Shown: piece by piece, positions 50,940 through 62,228 of the stretch
Layout of the letters: each line of letters starts with the position of its first letter
Numbering within the stretch: the stretch's first letter is position 1
Assembly (NCBI GenBank): GCA_021292165.1
Contig: JAHFWL010000040.1
Span: 496,001 to 560,000, forward strand
Length of the DNA: 64,000 bases
DNA from: Shinisaurus crocodilurus
Lineage: Eukaryota > Chordata > Lepidosauria > Squamata > Shinisauridae
Direction of reading: 5' to 3'
Translations under genes and position numbers: made by a program
Notes under the pieces: generated by a model
What the model was told of the DNA's origin: nothing
Seen by the model: only the letters and a program-made list of their open reading frames with translations
Database searches by the model: none

Positions 50940-51660
50940 CAAATATTGGCAGATCAAGTTACTCTCCCACTGACTCAGGCTTGCAGTTCGGGTGTACTCC
51001 TGGATTCGGCTCCAAAGCTGGATGCCCAGGTTTTGGTGGTGGCCAGGAATGTGCTTGGGCAGCAGAGGCTAGAGCACCAACTGCACCCCTTCCTAGAGAT
51101 CATCTCAGGGTCATGAATGCCTTAGTTACATCCCATTTGGATTGCTGTGTGGCACACTCTACATGGGGCTGCAGTTGAAAACTGTTCAGGAACTTCAGCT
51201 AGTCTGGAATGCTGCCGCCAGACTGCTGGCTGAGGCCGGTTACTGGAAGCACGGGACTCCCTTGCTAGACAACAGCTTCACTGGCTACGGGTCTGTTGGT
51301 TTGTTCCAGACAGAATTCAAAGTGCTGGTTAGGACCTATAAAGCCATACATGGCTTGGGACCAGGCTACCTGAAAGACCGCCTTCTCCCCTTCGAGCCTG
51401 CCGGGGTCTTAGGATCTTCCAGAGAGGCCCTTCTCTTGATACCGCTGCCTACAGAGACGCGTTTGGCGGGGGCGACCAGAGAGAGGGCCTCCTTGGTGAC
51501 CGCTCCCAGGCTGTGGACTTCCTTGCTGAGTGAGGCTAGGTTCACTCCTTCTTTTCTGTCCTTCTGCTGGCAGGCAAATAGACCTTTTATTCAACCAGGC
51601 CTTTGGTGCGTAAGCAGGTCTGTTGGACTGGACTTCGACTCTCATCATCCCCAGCCAGCA
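50940..51660 (+). mobile_element. Degraded L2-type LINE
   Basis: C-terminal RT remnant with frameshifts. LYMGLQLKTVQELQLVWNAA, QTEFKVLVRTYKAIHGLG and GYLKDRLLPFEPA align with the intact copy at 22267-23199. Confidence 0.7.
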
Positions 51661-52661
51661 TGACCCCTGCTCAGAGGAGGCATTGCCGGGACTGGACAGA
51701 AGGGTGACTTCGGGTGAACTGGATGCTGTGGCTGAATACGGGAACAGGTAGATAGATGTATAGGTTGAAATTGGGTGTGCAGAGGGAGGATAGAGAGGAG
51801 GAGGGAAGAAAAAAGGGGGAACAGAAGAGAAAGATCGGAATTATGCACTTTAGAAAGGATGCTTAAGTCCTCTGTGCAGCCACCTCCACAGATATGTAAT
51901 CTAGCCCTTATACCAGGGTTAAGCAACCCAGTGCCCTCTGGACTACAATACCCATAACCCCTGAACATTGACCATGCTGGCTGGGACTGGTGGGAGTGGT
52001 AGTTGCAAACACCGGGATGAGCACCCCTGCCTCATGTGGACATGTTGGTCCATGCCCTGAAAATATAAGTAGGTTGCAGCATCTTCTGGGACTGAAGCTC
52101 TCTGCAGGCTTTTCTCAGGCTCTCAGCTATGGGAAAGTGATGTCCTTTGGGTTGTATCCAGGATCAACTTTGTGTTATATCCAGGATCTGCTCTCCATGA
52201 GAGGAAGGGATCTCGCAGAAGGTCCCTCCACCCGATTTTTTGGGATTTTTACCCCAAATTTGTGGGATTCCTGGGGGGGGGGAGGAATAGTGGCAAACCA
52301 ATGAAGATTAATCACATCCCTATCTGCAAGCATGTGGCACTCCAAAATGACAGCAGCTCTTCCCAACACAAAAATCCTCCTCTCTCCACAACCCCCAAGC
52401 TGACCAGAGGATGGGGTGGTGACTGTGAGCGAAACATTTTCAACAATACAGCATAACTGAGAGCTTTTCCACACAAGTCATGTATTGTTCACTTGTGATT
52501 CCTTACTCACAGTTGTTTACAAGCTCTTTAGACAATGTGATCCTCCAGTTTCCCTTCTGTTTTTTGGGGGGGGTTATAGAACATGGAAAATGGGGTATTA
52601 TTTTAGAATGAGGGAAATTGTGCTGTTTCTCCTTGTGTATTTGCACTATTCCGCTATAGCA
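51661..52661. other. Intergenic, left of V10 signal
   Basis: Fragments of the 'catgctggctgggactgg' hairpin repeat occur near 51970. A sequence at 52455-52780 is homologous to the upstream flanks of V6 to V8 (the 35080-35460 type). No gene seen. Confidence 0.5.
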
Positions 52662-52678
52662 CAGTGCCACCTAGAGGT
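52662..52678 (-). promoter_or_regulatory. CTCF-like motif, diverged flank copy
   Basis: The minus strand reads ACCTCTAGGTGGCACTG, homologous in position to the 35286 motif. It keeps the AGGTGGC core. Confidence 0.4.
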
Positions 52679-52831
52679 TATGTAGTGGAAAAGCAGGAAA
52701 GGAAAAGCTCTTGGTGTAGTGTTCGGATCTCAGTGCTGCAACAAAACTGAAAGTAGATATAGCGATTAACAGCCTCAGGTAGAAAAGCCCCGACTCGAGT
52801 AAAAGTGCTCATGAAGCTTAAAAAGAGCTGA

Positions 52832-52870
52832 GGTTTTGGTCAGGAGCCTCCCTTTTCCTGTATCACTGTG
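52832..52870 (-). other. V10 recombination signal (23-spacer)
   Basis: Heptamer CACAGTG (52864-52870), 23-base spacer, nonamer ACCAAAACC (52832-52840), 8 of 9 consensus positions. Nonamer quality is the best in the window. Confidence 0.92.
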
Positions 52871-53155
52871 CATCCACCGCACAAAAATAGGTTCCTGCAT
52901 CTTGAAGCTGAGTGCCATTGAGTTGCAGACGGCTCCGTTCCCCATTCTCCAGATACTCCGCTCTGAAGCGATCCTTAAAGTCTTTCTGTCCTGAATTTAC
53001 AGAGCCGAGAAAGGACGGTGCTGCTCCAGGCAGTTGGTGGTACCAAAAGTAAGGACGGAAATTGCTGGAGTAGGCGCAGGTCACGGTGAGCTGGCCTCCT
53101 TCCCGGACCTCTTGCGATGTGGGTGTCTGAGTCACCTGGGATTCAGAGCTGCAGA
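52871..53155 (-). CDS. TRAV: TCR V10 exon, divergent family
   Basis: Open 285-base V exon after acceptor TCTCCCTGCAG; phase 1 selects this acceptor over the TCTGCAG a few bases downstream. Cys26 (LTVTCAYSS), Trp37 (PYFWYHQLPGAAPSF) and Cys91 (AGTYFCAVD) are present. FR3 is unusual (KDFKDRFRAEYLENGERSRL) and an extra cysteine sits at residue 1. It is unlike the other Vs here, and I cannot place it in a mammalian TRAV or TRDV subgroup. The leader is at 54405-54450, with an intron of 1249 bases. The leader and promoter match those of V3. Confidence 0.88.
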
Positions 53156-53637
53156 CTGCAGGGAGACACAAGGGTTAAAACAAGGAAGGGAAGGGTTTGT
53201 TTCACAGGAAGGCCTCAGTTTCCATTGTCTCCTAGAAGGAAACCATTCAGTGATTCCAACATCCCAAGAGCATGAAAGAAAATTTTATTCGCACAGGGAG
53301 GTATGGATGTAGGAAAGGATGGATAAGCTGGCATACAATGTTCCTTCCTTCCTTTGATTTGCAGATATAGATGACAGATAGATATAGATGACGGATAATA
53401 GATAGATAGATATTTCTGCTCACCCATTATCTTGGTGCTGGCATTTTATTTTCAACGTCCTTTTAAATCACTCCAGACAACCTGATTTTTTCAAACATTT
53501 GTCTAGTCTCCTTGTCTTCCCCAACAGAAACTTATCTCTTCCACATGGACACAGATCTGGCTAGCTGTGCCCCCTAATAACATATTTCTGTCCCTCCCAT
53601 AGATGGGAGTGGCGTTCATCAATTTGGCTGGTCCCAT

Positions 53638-53683
53638 GTGTGTGCGTGTGTGTGCGTGTGCATGTGCACGCGCGTGCACGCAC
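53638..53683. repeat. (TG)n/(CG)n microsatellite
   Basis: Imperfect alternating purine-pyrimidine tract inside the V10 intron. Confidence 0.8.
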
Positions 53684-54404
53684 AAGATGGACACCTAGCT
53701 TGTAACCAATAATCAAGTGTTTCAGCCTTTCCCACTTGGTGCCTCCAGTTGTGTTGAACTACAGTTCCCATCACCCCAGGCTTGCACATCTGAATAGGAC
53801 ACGGAAGGCTGAAGAATGCCCCTTTCATACTTCTTTACCCTTCCCCAAGAAGACAGATTTGGTCTTAGGCATGTTTTTTCTCTCCCCCCACCCTCCCATG
53901 CAGCTTTCGCCCCTGTAGTTCAATAATCTTAAATGTGACCTGTCCAGATTCTTTTTCTTATGTAAAATCTACCTATCATCTATCTATCCATCCATCCATC
54001 GGATTAATAGAACGCAAGATGGAGATAGACTACTGAGTGAATAAGAAAGTGTGTACCCTATATGGAATACGCTAATAGTAGACTTGTTCTTCGAGGCCTA
54101 TCCCTATGTAACCCAAACAACATCATCCACATGTAGGGAGGAGGTATCAGCAGGCTTGGAGACACCCCAAGAATGGTAGAAGTACCTTAAAAAGAGAGAG
54201 AGAGAGAACTGAGCATGCTCAATGGGCACAGAATGCTGGGGGGGGGTGTCCCAGGGAGCAGGAGAATGAAATGGAGTATCGTGGAAAAGGTCACGGCAGA
54301 CTGACTGAAACCCTGAACAGAATCACTACACGTTGCAACATTTTGTTGCAGGTCCCACATCTTCGTTCCTATTGCCAAGATTTTCTCACGAATGTCCCAC
54401 TTAC

Positions 54405-54450
54405 TCAGGAAAAGTAGTCCAAAGAGAGGCCGCCAAATTCTTGAGCCCAT
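54405..54450 (-). CDS. TRAV: V10 leader exon
   Basis: ATG at 54450 encodes MGSRIWRPLFGLLFL, ending in phase 1 at donor A|GTAAGT. It shares WRPLFGLLFL with the V3 leader. Confidence 0.85.
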
Positions 54451-54700
54451 TCCGAGGGGCACAAATTGTCCTGCTGGGCTGCCTTTCTCCTAGGAGATGT
54501 CTCTTGAAATGGATGAGAAAAGCAAAGGTTGCTCTTTCCCCAACGGAGTGGATTCTCCACTCTTGCATATATGACTCTCGTCTTCGGCGCTTTCCTCAGC
54601 AAGTCAGAGGGGAGTGTCTTTGTGGTTGTCTTATTTAACAGAGTCAGAAAAAGGACCTCAGCTGGAAAACTTCTCTCATCTTCTAAGAAAGCAAGACTCT

Positions 54701-54717
54701 CTGGCACCATCTACTGG
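54701..54717 (-). promoter_or_regulatory. CTCF-like motif in V10 promoter
   Basis: The minus strand reads CCAGTAGATGGTGCCAG, one mismatch from the CTCF core, about 250 bases upstream of the ATG. Confidence 0.45.
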
Positions 54718-54923
54718 GGGAAAGCATGCATGACTTATTTTGTGAGATGGTCCTTATTGCCATCATAACCTAGCATATCGGCAGCATCCCAAACTGGCTT
54801 AACAGCCCTTCCTTCTTCTCAGGGAACCCGGGAAATTGATGTCCTGTGAGGGCATCTAAGGGTCTCAGACAGGATGTACTCAACAGCCCCACTCAAGAGC
54901 ATCTAGTTCCCAAGATTTCATTT

Positions 54924-55091
54924 CATAGATCACAGAGTTGGAAGGAGCCTACAAGGCTATCGAGTCCAACCCCCTGCTCAGTGCAGGAAACTAGAGGAGG
55001 GGTCTCCCATCCAAGTAACAACCAGGCCTGACCCTGCTTAGCTTTCCACACTCAGACAAGCTGAGCCAGCGTGAGCCACAGGCCTGTATAA
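54924..55091 (-). mobile_element. 5S-rRNA-derived SINE
   Basis: Reverse copy nearly identical to 13488-13650: 'gagttggaaggagcctacaa' tail, then 'gtctcccatccaagt' and 'gaccctgcttagctttcc'. Confidence 0.8.
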
Positions 55092-55810
55092 GGTGCTCTT
55101 GCAAAAGCATAGCAGTGAAACTAGTTTCAAATGGGATTTAACTCTGTAGCATAGATCAACCCTTCCAGCAGACTTCCCCCATTTAGTTCCCCTCTGGGTG
55201 TGTTGGACTACAACTCCCATCATACCCAGCCATTCTCCCATTCCAGCTGGTCATTATGAGAACTACTATTTCATTCTGAGAAACGGGGCCTGGGTTGCTT
55301 CCCCCACTCTTCCCTCCCCATCATTTTTTTCTTTTTGTTCCATTTTCTTTAGACTATATACCTCCGGGCAGAGCCTGCCTTGATTTATGGATATATGTAG
55401 TCTACTCAGGGATCCCTTTTTTTTTTTGCTAAAAAGAGAGGTAAGGATACCTTAAATAAATAAACAAACAAACAAAATTCAGTCCTGGCCTCCACAGAAA
55501 GATGATAAGGAGAACCTGGATCACACCAAGGATCCTACAAGTGCAGGATTCTGATTGCCATGGGCCAGATGTTCCTCACAAGTCCACAAACACAAGCTAT
55601 GGAGGCGATCTCCCTCTTCTGTTATTTCTCTCCCCACCCCACCCCGCCACTGGCAGTCAGAGGTACACTGCTCCTGAACGGAGAGGTTCTTTTGCTATGA
55701 TGGATAATAGCAATTGATGGATTTCTGGGGCAAAATGGGTGCAGGAGCGTTCCCCCCAGAGCCCACAGGGACCCAAAGCTGATTCTGTTCCTCTTGTAGG
55801 CTCCACACCA

Positions 55811-55849
55811 GGTTTTGCGATGGGCAGGATGCAACTCGGTAGCACTGTG
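55811..55849 (-). other. V11 recombination signal (23-spacer)
   Basis: Heptamer CACAGTG (55843-55849), 23-base spacer, nonamer CGCAAAACC (55811-55819). Confidence 0.9.
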
Positions 55850-56133
55850 TGCCATCGCGCAGAAATAGACAACAGAATCCTCAAACCGGGCTCTGTACAA
55901 GGATAAGGAGGTGGTTCGCTTCTCTTTGTCCAGGCTCATACTGAAATAGCCAAAAGACTTAGTTTCTGCTAAATACAGCTCAGCCATGGGGTGGATCTGG
56001 CCGCCTTGGTCCTGCTTGTACCATTGCAAGCTATTTGCAGTTCCTTGATAGGAGCAGTTGAGCTGGATGGCTTCTCCCTCCTTGGCAAAAGCAAATCGGT
56101 CTGTCTGAATTACCCTTTCTTGGCCTGAAATAC
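55850..56133 (-). CDS. TRAV: TCR alpha V11 exon, outlier of the expanded family
   Basis: Open 284-base V exon starting ISGQERVIQTDRFAFAKEGE. Cys26 (NCSYQGTANS), Trp37 (LQWYKQDQGGQ) and Cys91 (VYFCAMA) are present. FR3 differs from V4 to V9 (YFSMSLDKEKRTTSLSLYRA), so it is the oldest branch. It lacks the neighbouring relic V: the shared 3' flank breaks off at about 55750 ('ggaacgctcctgcaccc'). The leader is at 56907-56958, with an intron of 773 bases. Confidence 0.92.
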
Positions 56134-56507
56134 CTGGAAGAGAATGAGAAGGGTCAGGAAGCATCCTGGTCATTTTTCTTTCATCTTTCAGACAGGAGGA
56201 TGCAAACGGATGCCTTTGCACTTTGCCGCAATGTTAACTGCATAGAAGAAAACAGTAGTCAAAAGCTCCCCAATTATTCTTGGACAAATATAAAACATTA
56301 TTGCATCACTTTCTGGAATTTGGTCAGTTTGGCAGTATATTACTCCTGGACTGAAGATCAAGAAGAGCTGGTTTGGTTGCTTGGCCTTGTTTTGTTTGTT
56401 TTTGCTGGAGTGAAAACAGGAAAGTGATCAAAGGAAAACAGTTTGATTTATTTATTTATTTATTTATTTTTAAAGTACAATCAAAAGCACAAAGAGAAAT
56501 GAACAGG

Positions 56508-56508
<1 letters not shown>

Positions 56509-56538
<30 letters not shown>
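56509..56538. repeat. (GA)n microsatellite
   Basis: In the V11 leader intron, next to a TTTA-rich tract at 56448-56470. Confidence 0.85.
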
Positions 56539-56543
<5 letters not shown>

Positions 56544-56906
56544 GGTAGGGGGAATTGAAAAGAAAGGAAGAGGCAACTGACCCAAATGTATAAACAGAAA
56601 ACACAAGCCTAACCTGGTCCGATTCGTTCTAAGCCTCCTTTCCTAAGTCTTATTGAACGCATACAAAGGGACCTGCTATCAATGAAACACATGCAAGAGT
56701 GATCCTATGCAGCTTCAGATGGAAAAAAAGGTTCTACAATTCCCAGAATTCCCAGCCAGCATGTCAGACTTTTTTTCTGTCTAAACCTGCATAGGATTGT
56801 GCCCTAAGTTGTCTGTCCCAGTAAAACCAAGTGCACCTAACAGAGCACCTGGATTGCAGCCAACTCAGGGTCCAAATGCATTAACAGTATACTAGAAAGA
56901 CGATAC

Positions 56907-56958
56907 CTGTGCAGATGACCAGAAGCAATGCAGAGATGGCTGTCACCCGGAATTCCAT
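56907..56958 (-). CDS. TRAV: V11 leader exon
   Basis: ATG at 56958 encodes MEFRVTAISALLLVICT, with donor G|GTATCG in phase 1. It is 52 bases, one codon shorter than the V4-V9 leaders. A RUNX-like TGTGGTT word (minus strand) lies about 70 bases upstream. Confidence 0.88.
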
Positions 56959-57357
56959 TTTTCATTTGTGTGACCCACTCAACAAATGCGCCTCGGTTAC
57001 TCTCCTACGTAGCAGAGCTCTGACACAAACCACAGTCATCCTGGTGGTTTTGTTTTCCTGCCTTCTGAAGATCAAAGACACATGAGCCTTTCCTCTGTTC
57101 ACATGGCAGGTGGGCCACATACATAAGGCAGGGATTCCCAGATGTGGTCTTGAGAAGCCTCCCCTTAGTCAAGAAAACAGATCTTTCCCACATTGTCACA
57201 GAATCACTCGTTGGCCTTGTACAAATCCTGAAGAGGGGTGCTCATATCATCATATGTTATATACAGTGTGTGTACAGTCTGCATACATGTGTACACAGAT
57301 TTTCAATCTGTAAGCACATAGAGTAAATCACACGTAATGTTTGATATGTGTACAATC

Positions 57358-57632
57358 TATTTTATGTATTTATTTATTTATTTATTTATTATATTATATT
57401 TATATCCGGCCTCTTTCCTGCAAGGAATCCAAGGCAGTTTACATAATCCCCCTCCTTCTCTCCATTTTTATCCTCACAACAACCCTGTGAGGTAGGTCAT
57501 GCTGAGAGTCAGTGACAGCCCCAAAGTCACCCAGTGACAGTGAGCTTCATGGCCGAGTGGGGACTAGAACCTGTGTATCCCGAGTCCCAGTCCAACACTC
57601 TCACCACTACGCCACACTGGCAATCTCTGCTG
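57358..57632 (-). mobile_element. tRNA-derived SINE
   Basis: Minus-strand copy with a long TTTA tail at 57361-57400 and its head at 'cgccacactggca'. Confidence 0.8.
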
Positions 57633-57697
57633 CACTGTACATGGATTGCCAATCTGTAACACTCACACAGTTGAAGGTTGTTCACACGTTATTCTGA

Positions 57698-57905
57698 ACA
57701 GTGTAGCCAGCGTGGCGTAGTGGTTAGAGTGCTGGACTGGGACTTGGGAGATCCAGGTTCTAGTCCCCGCTCAGCCATGAAATTCACTGGGTGACTTTGG
57801 GCCAGTCACTGACTCTCAGCCTAACCTACCTCACAGGGTTGTTGTGAGGATAAAATGGAGAGGAGGGGGAGGATTATGTAAGCCGCCTTGGGTTCCTTTC
57901 AAGCT
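57698..57905 (+). mobile_element. tRNA-derived SINE, 3'-truncated
   Basis: Starts 'gtagccagcgtggcgtagtgg' and breaks off at 'gccgccttgggttcctttc', running into a 'gctggggcatgctgggagtt' hairpin fragment. Confidence 0.75.
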
Positions 57906-57909
57906 ATGC

Positions 57910-59340
57910 TGGCTGGGGCATGCTGGGAGTTGTAGGCCTTCTTTCTGTCTAAACATGCATAGCATTCAGCCTCAAGCGTGCTTGGATTGCAAACTTTGTT
58001 GGCCTGAAAACAAAACAACTGTCTAGCAAAGCTTTCGATGCAACACTTTTCTGTGCTCTTTCCAACACAACCCAGGCACCAAGTGTCTCAACTCCCTACT
58101 TTCTGATTGGCTAGGGACCCCACATGTTAGTCCTCCCAGGTCAGGTCAAATATTAATCCTGAACATTCTTTTGGGGGGGTGGCGGCCCCCAAACACCCTG
58201 GAATTGTTCTGGTACTTATCTCCTTCAACAGATTTTATTGGCCTCCGCTCTTATCCTCTCTTCCTTGAGCATCACATTTCTATGGGTTTCTTCTTCAGAT
58301 TTTGCCCTCAGCTAAGCTAAACAATTTTATGAACCGCAAAGGTTCCCAATCCTCAATTTCATGAGTGGACAAGATCGGATGGCTGTGTGGAAGAGGACAT
58401 TAAAAGAGAATTCTTTTTCTTTCTTTTAGGGCACAGTCCTATATGCATGTTTAGACAGGAAAAAAAAGGCCTACAACTCCCAGCATGCCCCAGGCAGCAT
58501 GCTGAGGCAGAATTATAAATGCAGGTTTACAATTGACATGCTGGGTCATGGATTTTGTATTTGGGTTCGGACACAAAGTCTCTCAGATACCAGCCCTCAG
58601 TTCTTTTCTAGTGCTTCCAGATTTTCCATAGTTCCAGCCTGATTCTGGGCCATTTATTCAGAAGTAATTCTTACTGAGCTCACTGTGCCGGATCATCTAA
58701 CCCTAAAAGTCACCTAATCCAACCCCTTGCTCCCGTTGCTGCCCACCGCTTCCGCCAGCCCTTTCAGCTGGGTGCAGCGGCAGGCAGCAGACATCACTTC
58801 AGCCTACTCGTGAGTAGGCTGCAGCGATGGCTGCTCCCCTGTTCCCACCCAGCCGCCACCGCTGACAAGCAGCGGTGGGGAGTGGGGGACACCTTGCTGC
58901 TCCCGTGGGGACCCCTGGGATACCCGCTGGAAGACGGAGGGGGAGGCACCCTACCTCCCCCCCATGGGCCCGACCGTCTGTTGAGCACATCCTGGGTAGG
59001 ATGGCTTATAAACCAGACCGCGTCGTTTATCATGTCACGCAAACCCTCCCAATGTCTTTTTAAGAGGCCGTCTACACTGCAAGATTTTGACCTACAGTAC
59101 TTCTATTTCTGGCGGCGCTGGTTCTGCTAATCGTTATACTAGAGCTACCAGCAATTGTTGTTCTGTGGATTAATTGAATTATTCAGGTTGAAAAACCTCA
59201 GCTGGTGAATCTGTCTCCCTATGAGAAAGGAAGGAATAGTCTCTAGTGCCCTCTGGTGGACAAAACAGGCATGACAGAGGTGAAAAGGATGCCGGAAGAA
59301 TACGACGACGAGATTCATGATTATTGATCCTCACCATCAT
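57910..59340. other. Intergenic with orphan V promoter remnant
   Basis: 58080-58260 is homologous to the orphan leader region of the V units. 59195-59275 is homologous to the V3 promoter ('aaaaacctcagctggtgaat') and carries CCACCAGAGGGCACTAG on the minus strand (59243-59259), a strong CTCF-core match. 58680-59060 is GC-rich and unassigned. Confidence 0.5.
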
Positions 59341-59351
59341 TTAGTTTTTAT

Positions 59352-60341
59352 CAGGGATGTTGAAGAGTCCTTGGTCTCGAGTCACGAGTCTAGTCACGAG
59401 TCTTTGGACCTGAGTCTCGAGTCCGAGTCCTTGGTCCAAAATGGTGACTCACGAGTCACGAGTCACTCCCAAAGCTGACTCCACGAGTCCCTATTAAAAT
59501 CAATGGGGTTTTTTCCCAACAAAATAAGGCTACTTCAGATGTGTGGTTTAAATAAATACTAGGCACAAGTGTGCCTTTTTATTTCAAAACTCTGCAACTG
59601 ATTTTGGCAAGAACAGACCAGGCAGAAAAACCCAAAATAACCAGGCAGGCAGAGGAGGCAGAGAACCCCAAAGCAGGCAGGCAGAGGCTTTTGTCTTGGA
59701 CAATTCAACTGTTGAACTGGTCAAGAAGAGACCAGGCAGGCAGAGGAGGCTGGGAACCCCAAACAGGCAGGCAGAGGCAGCCAAACCCAAAATGTCTGAA
59801 AGGTTGCATTTTAGAAAAATGATTTAAAAAAATAAACTTGCTGTACTTCCTAAAACTTATCCATGTTGCATTTGAGGAACATGTTTTTTTCTAAATGTTT
59901 GCCCCCCCATTCTGGAACGGTGAGATCTCATCACAATTCCACCCTCACTGAACACCCACTCCACTGGTGATGAACTTGCTGGAACCAGAAACACACTCAG
60001 AGCAGCCACACAGAGTAATCTCAGGTCCTTCTTCTGCCTCTCCCAAGTACGCAACACATCAATCAAAATAAATCTTGACACACTGTTGGGGCTGCACTCC
60101 TGGTAGCCGTCCATAGTGGCCGAGCAGTGGCGCGCCTCGCTTCCATGCGCTCTTCACCGGCAATCACGCTCCTCTCCGCTCCTTCTGGCACAGCCCAGGG
60201 ATGTTGACGAGTCCTTGGTCTCGAGTCCGAGTCGAGTCTCGAGTCCCATTAAAAATATTGGGACTTGAGTCCGAGTCGAGTCAGAGGGGGGACTCAGTCC
60301 GACTCACGAGTCGAGTCCTCGAGTCCAAGTCCCCATCCCTC
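59352..60341. mobile_element. hAT-like element, CGAGTC family, longest copy
   Basis: CAGGGATG...CATCCCTC with the exact 8-base duplication GTTTTTAT at 59344-59351 and 60342-60349. It contains both CGAGTC arrays, the 'ataaggctacttcagatgtg' block, two 'ccaggcaggcagaggaggc' repeats and extra interior (59860-60160). A short minus-strand frame near 59857-60114 shows no recognised domain. Confidence 0.9.
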
Positions 60342-60349
60342 GTTTTTAT

Positions 60350-61239
60350 TGGAATACAACCTCTGGGGGCACCTGTATGCCCCACCCCAATGCAACAGGC
60401 ATGAGCCTAGGAAGGGTATCTTTGGGGAGATGATATGAGTGGGAACGGGAGGGGGGGTGTTTTTGTCTTTAACGTCCCCTTCAAGTTATTATTTGGGGAG
60501 GGGGTGTCCTTGCAATAGTAATTTACTCATTGCTGTCACATGTTATTGTCATTTGTGTTATTTTCGCAAGCCATCTTGGACATTTTAACTGGCAGGCGGG
60601 GCTTAAATGTTTAAAATAATATATAAATCAATAAGAGAGAAATCCTCTGCGTGAATGTCTCAGGGACCATAAAATTGTCCAGATTCCCCCTTCTGAGGTC
60701 AGAGAGAGAGATAGCACTCTGACCTTGGAAGAGGGAGTCAGACATCCAACCCTCCTCCCCCTTGCAGCTGGCATGGAAAGAACCACACTGGCTGCCTTCT
60801 GAGGTCAGAAAAGTGACCTCAGCGGAGGAAGAAAGAGGGCGTCCCACTGGGCAGGGAGTGGAGGAGACCAGAGAGGCCAGGATATGATTTATCTTGAGCC
60901 TCTTCCAGCATGCTTCCTTTCCCCTCCAAAGTGCCCTCACTAGACAGGCTAAATAGCCTGCCCGTCTAGCAAAATCTGCAGGGTGGGAAGACGGGGAAGC
61001 GAAGATCACCTCTGCTCCTCCTGCCCTGCGTTGGATGATCGGATACCTCCAAGACTGGGGGCTCCCAATCACTGAAGGCGCAATCGATAGGATTGCACCC
61101 TCAATCCTAGAACCTATTTTCCTGGAAGATACTGTATGAATTAATGATCAACAATAGGCTCTAACTATGTGCAGAGTGCCTCCCCCTGACATGACCCACA
61201 GGGATGAAGGTATGTTTAAGCCCCAGAACTTCTCATTTT
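60350..61239. other. Intergenic, no gene seen
   Basis: The 60650-61070 stretch has a minus-strand open frame without recognisable domains. The repeat 'agcctgcccgtctagcaaaat' is unassigned. Confidence 0.4.
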
Positions 61240-62070
61240 AGAAACAAATAATCAACACTGGGTCGAAATAGATGAAGTCACGTAGCCCTGTCTCCTCCGG
61301 TGTCCAACCATGGGCAACAGAGGAACAGAGGAAGCTGCCTTTATATACCGAGTCAGACTGTGGGCCCAACTAGCCCAGTATGGTCCACACACTGACTGGT
61401 TCTCCAGGGTTTCAGGCAGGAGATTTTCCAGCCCTACCTGGAGATGATGTCTCCCTATCCACTTTCTCCACACCATGCATAATTGTGTGCATCTCTATCA
61501 TGTCTCCCCTGTCTTGCCTCTTTTCTAAGCTAAACAGTCCCAGATGTTGTAACCTTTCCTTTCTTCATAGGGGAGTTGCTCCAGCCACTTGATCATTTTA
61601 TATGCCCTTTTCTGCACTTTTTCCAACTCTACAATATCCTTTTTTTAGGTGCCGACAGTGTCCAGAACTGTACACAGTATTCCAAGTGTGGTCACACCAT
61701 AGATTTGTACAGTCATGCCTTGGATTGAGAGCATAATTCGTTCCGGAAACTTGCTTGTAATCCAAAACACTCTTATATCAAAATGAAATCCCCCCAAAAA
61801 AATTTGTACAGAGATTTTTAATTTAAGCCGTACTACAGTACTTGATATGCAAGACGACGCTTGTATATCGAGTAAAAAAAATATTAAATAAATATTTAAA
61901 AATTTGCTTGTCTTGCAAAACGCTCTCAAACCAAGTTACTTGTAATCCAAGGTATTACTGTATAAGGGCAATATGATATTGGCAGTTTTATTTTTGATTC
62001 CTTTTCTTAATTATGTCTAACATGGAATTTGCCTGTGGCCACATGCTGGGTCAACATTTTCATTGAGCTG
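61240..62070 (-). mobile_element. CR1-like LINE/SINE remnant, split by a MITE
   Basis: 'gttgctccagccacttgatc', 'cttttctgcactttttccaa', 'ccagaactgtacacagtatt' and 'ccaagtgtggtcacaccata' are the antisense of the conserved CR1 3' region. 61312-61450 ('gaggaagctgcctttatata...ccctacctggagatg') is an antisense tRNA-SINE body. Confidence 0.65.
61710..61960. mobile_element. Tigger/mariner-like MITE
   Basis: The ends CAGTCATGCCTTGGATT and AATCCAAGGTATTACTG are inverted repeats flanked by TA on both sides. The insert interrupts the CR1 remnant, whose sequence resumes at 61963. Confidence 0.8.
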
Positions 62071-62228
62071 TCCACCGCAAGCATCCAAAACATCAGGAGA
62101 TATCCAGTCCAAAACATCTCATTCAAAACATCTGGAGATCACCAAGTTGGGGAAGGCTGTTCTTCTAGTTTCTGCATATACTGTGAAAAAAAAACACTCC
62201 TACTTTAGACTCCTCCTTCCCCTTTGCA

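Noticed and set aside
53160..53168. Alternative V10 acceptor at TCTGCAG a few bases downstream
   Set aside because: It would give the wrong phase for the phase-1 leader donor. The CCCTGCAG site fits.
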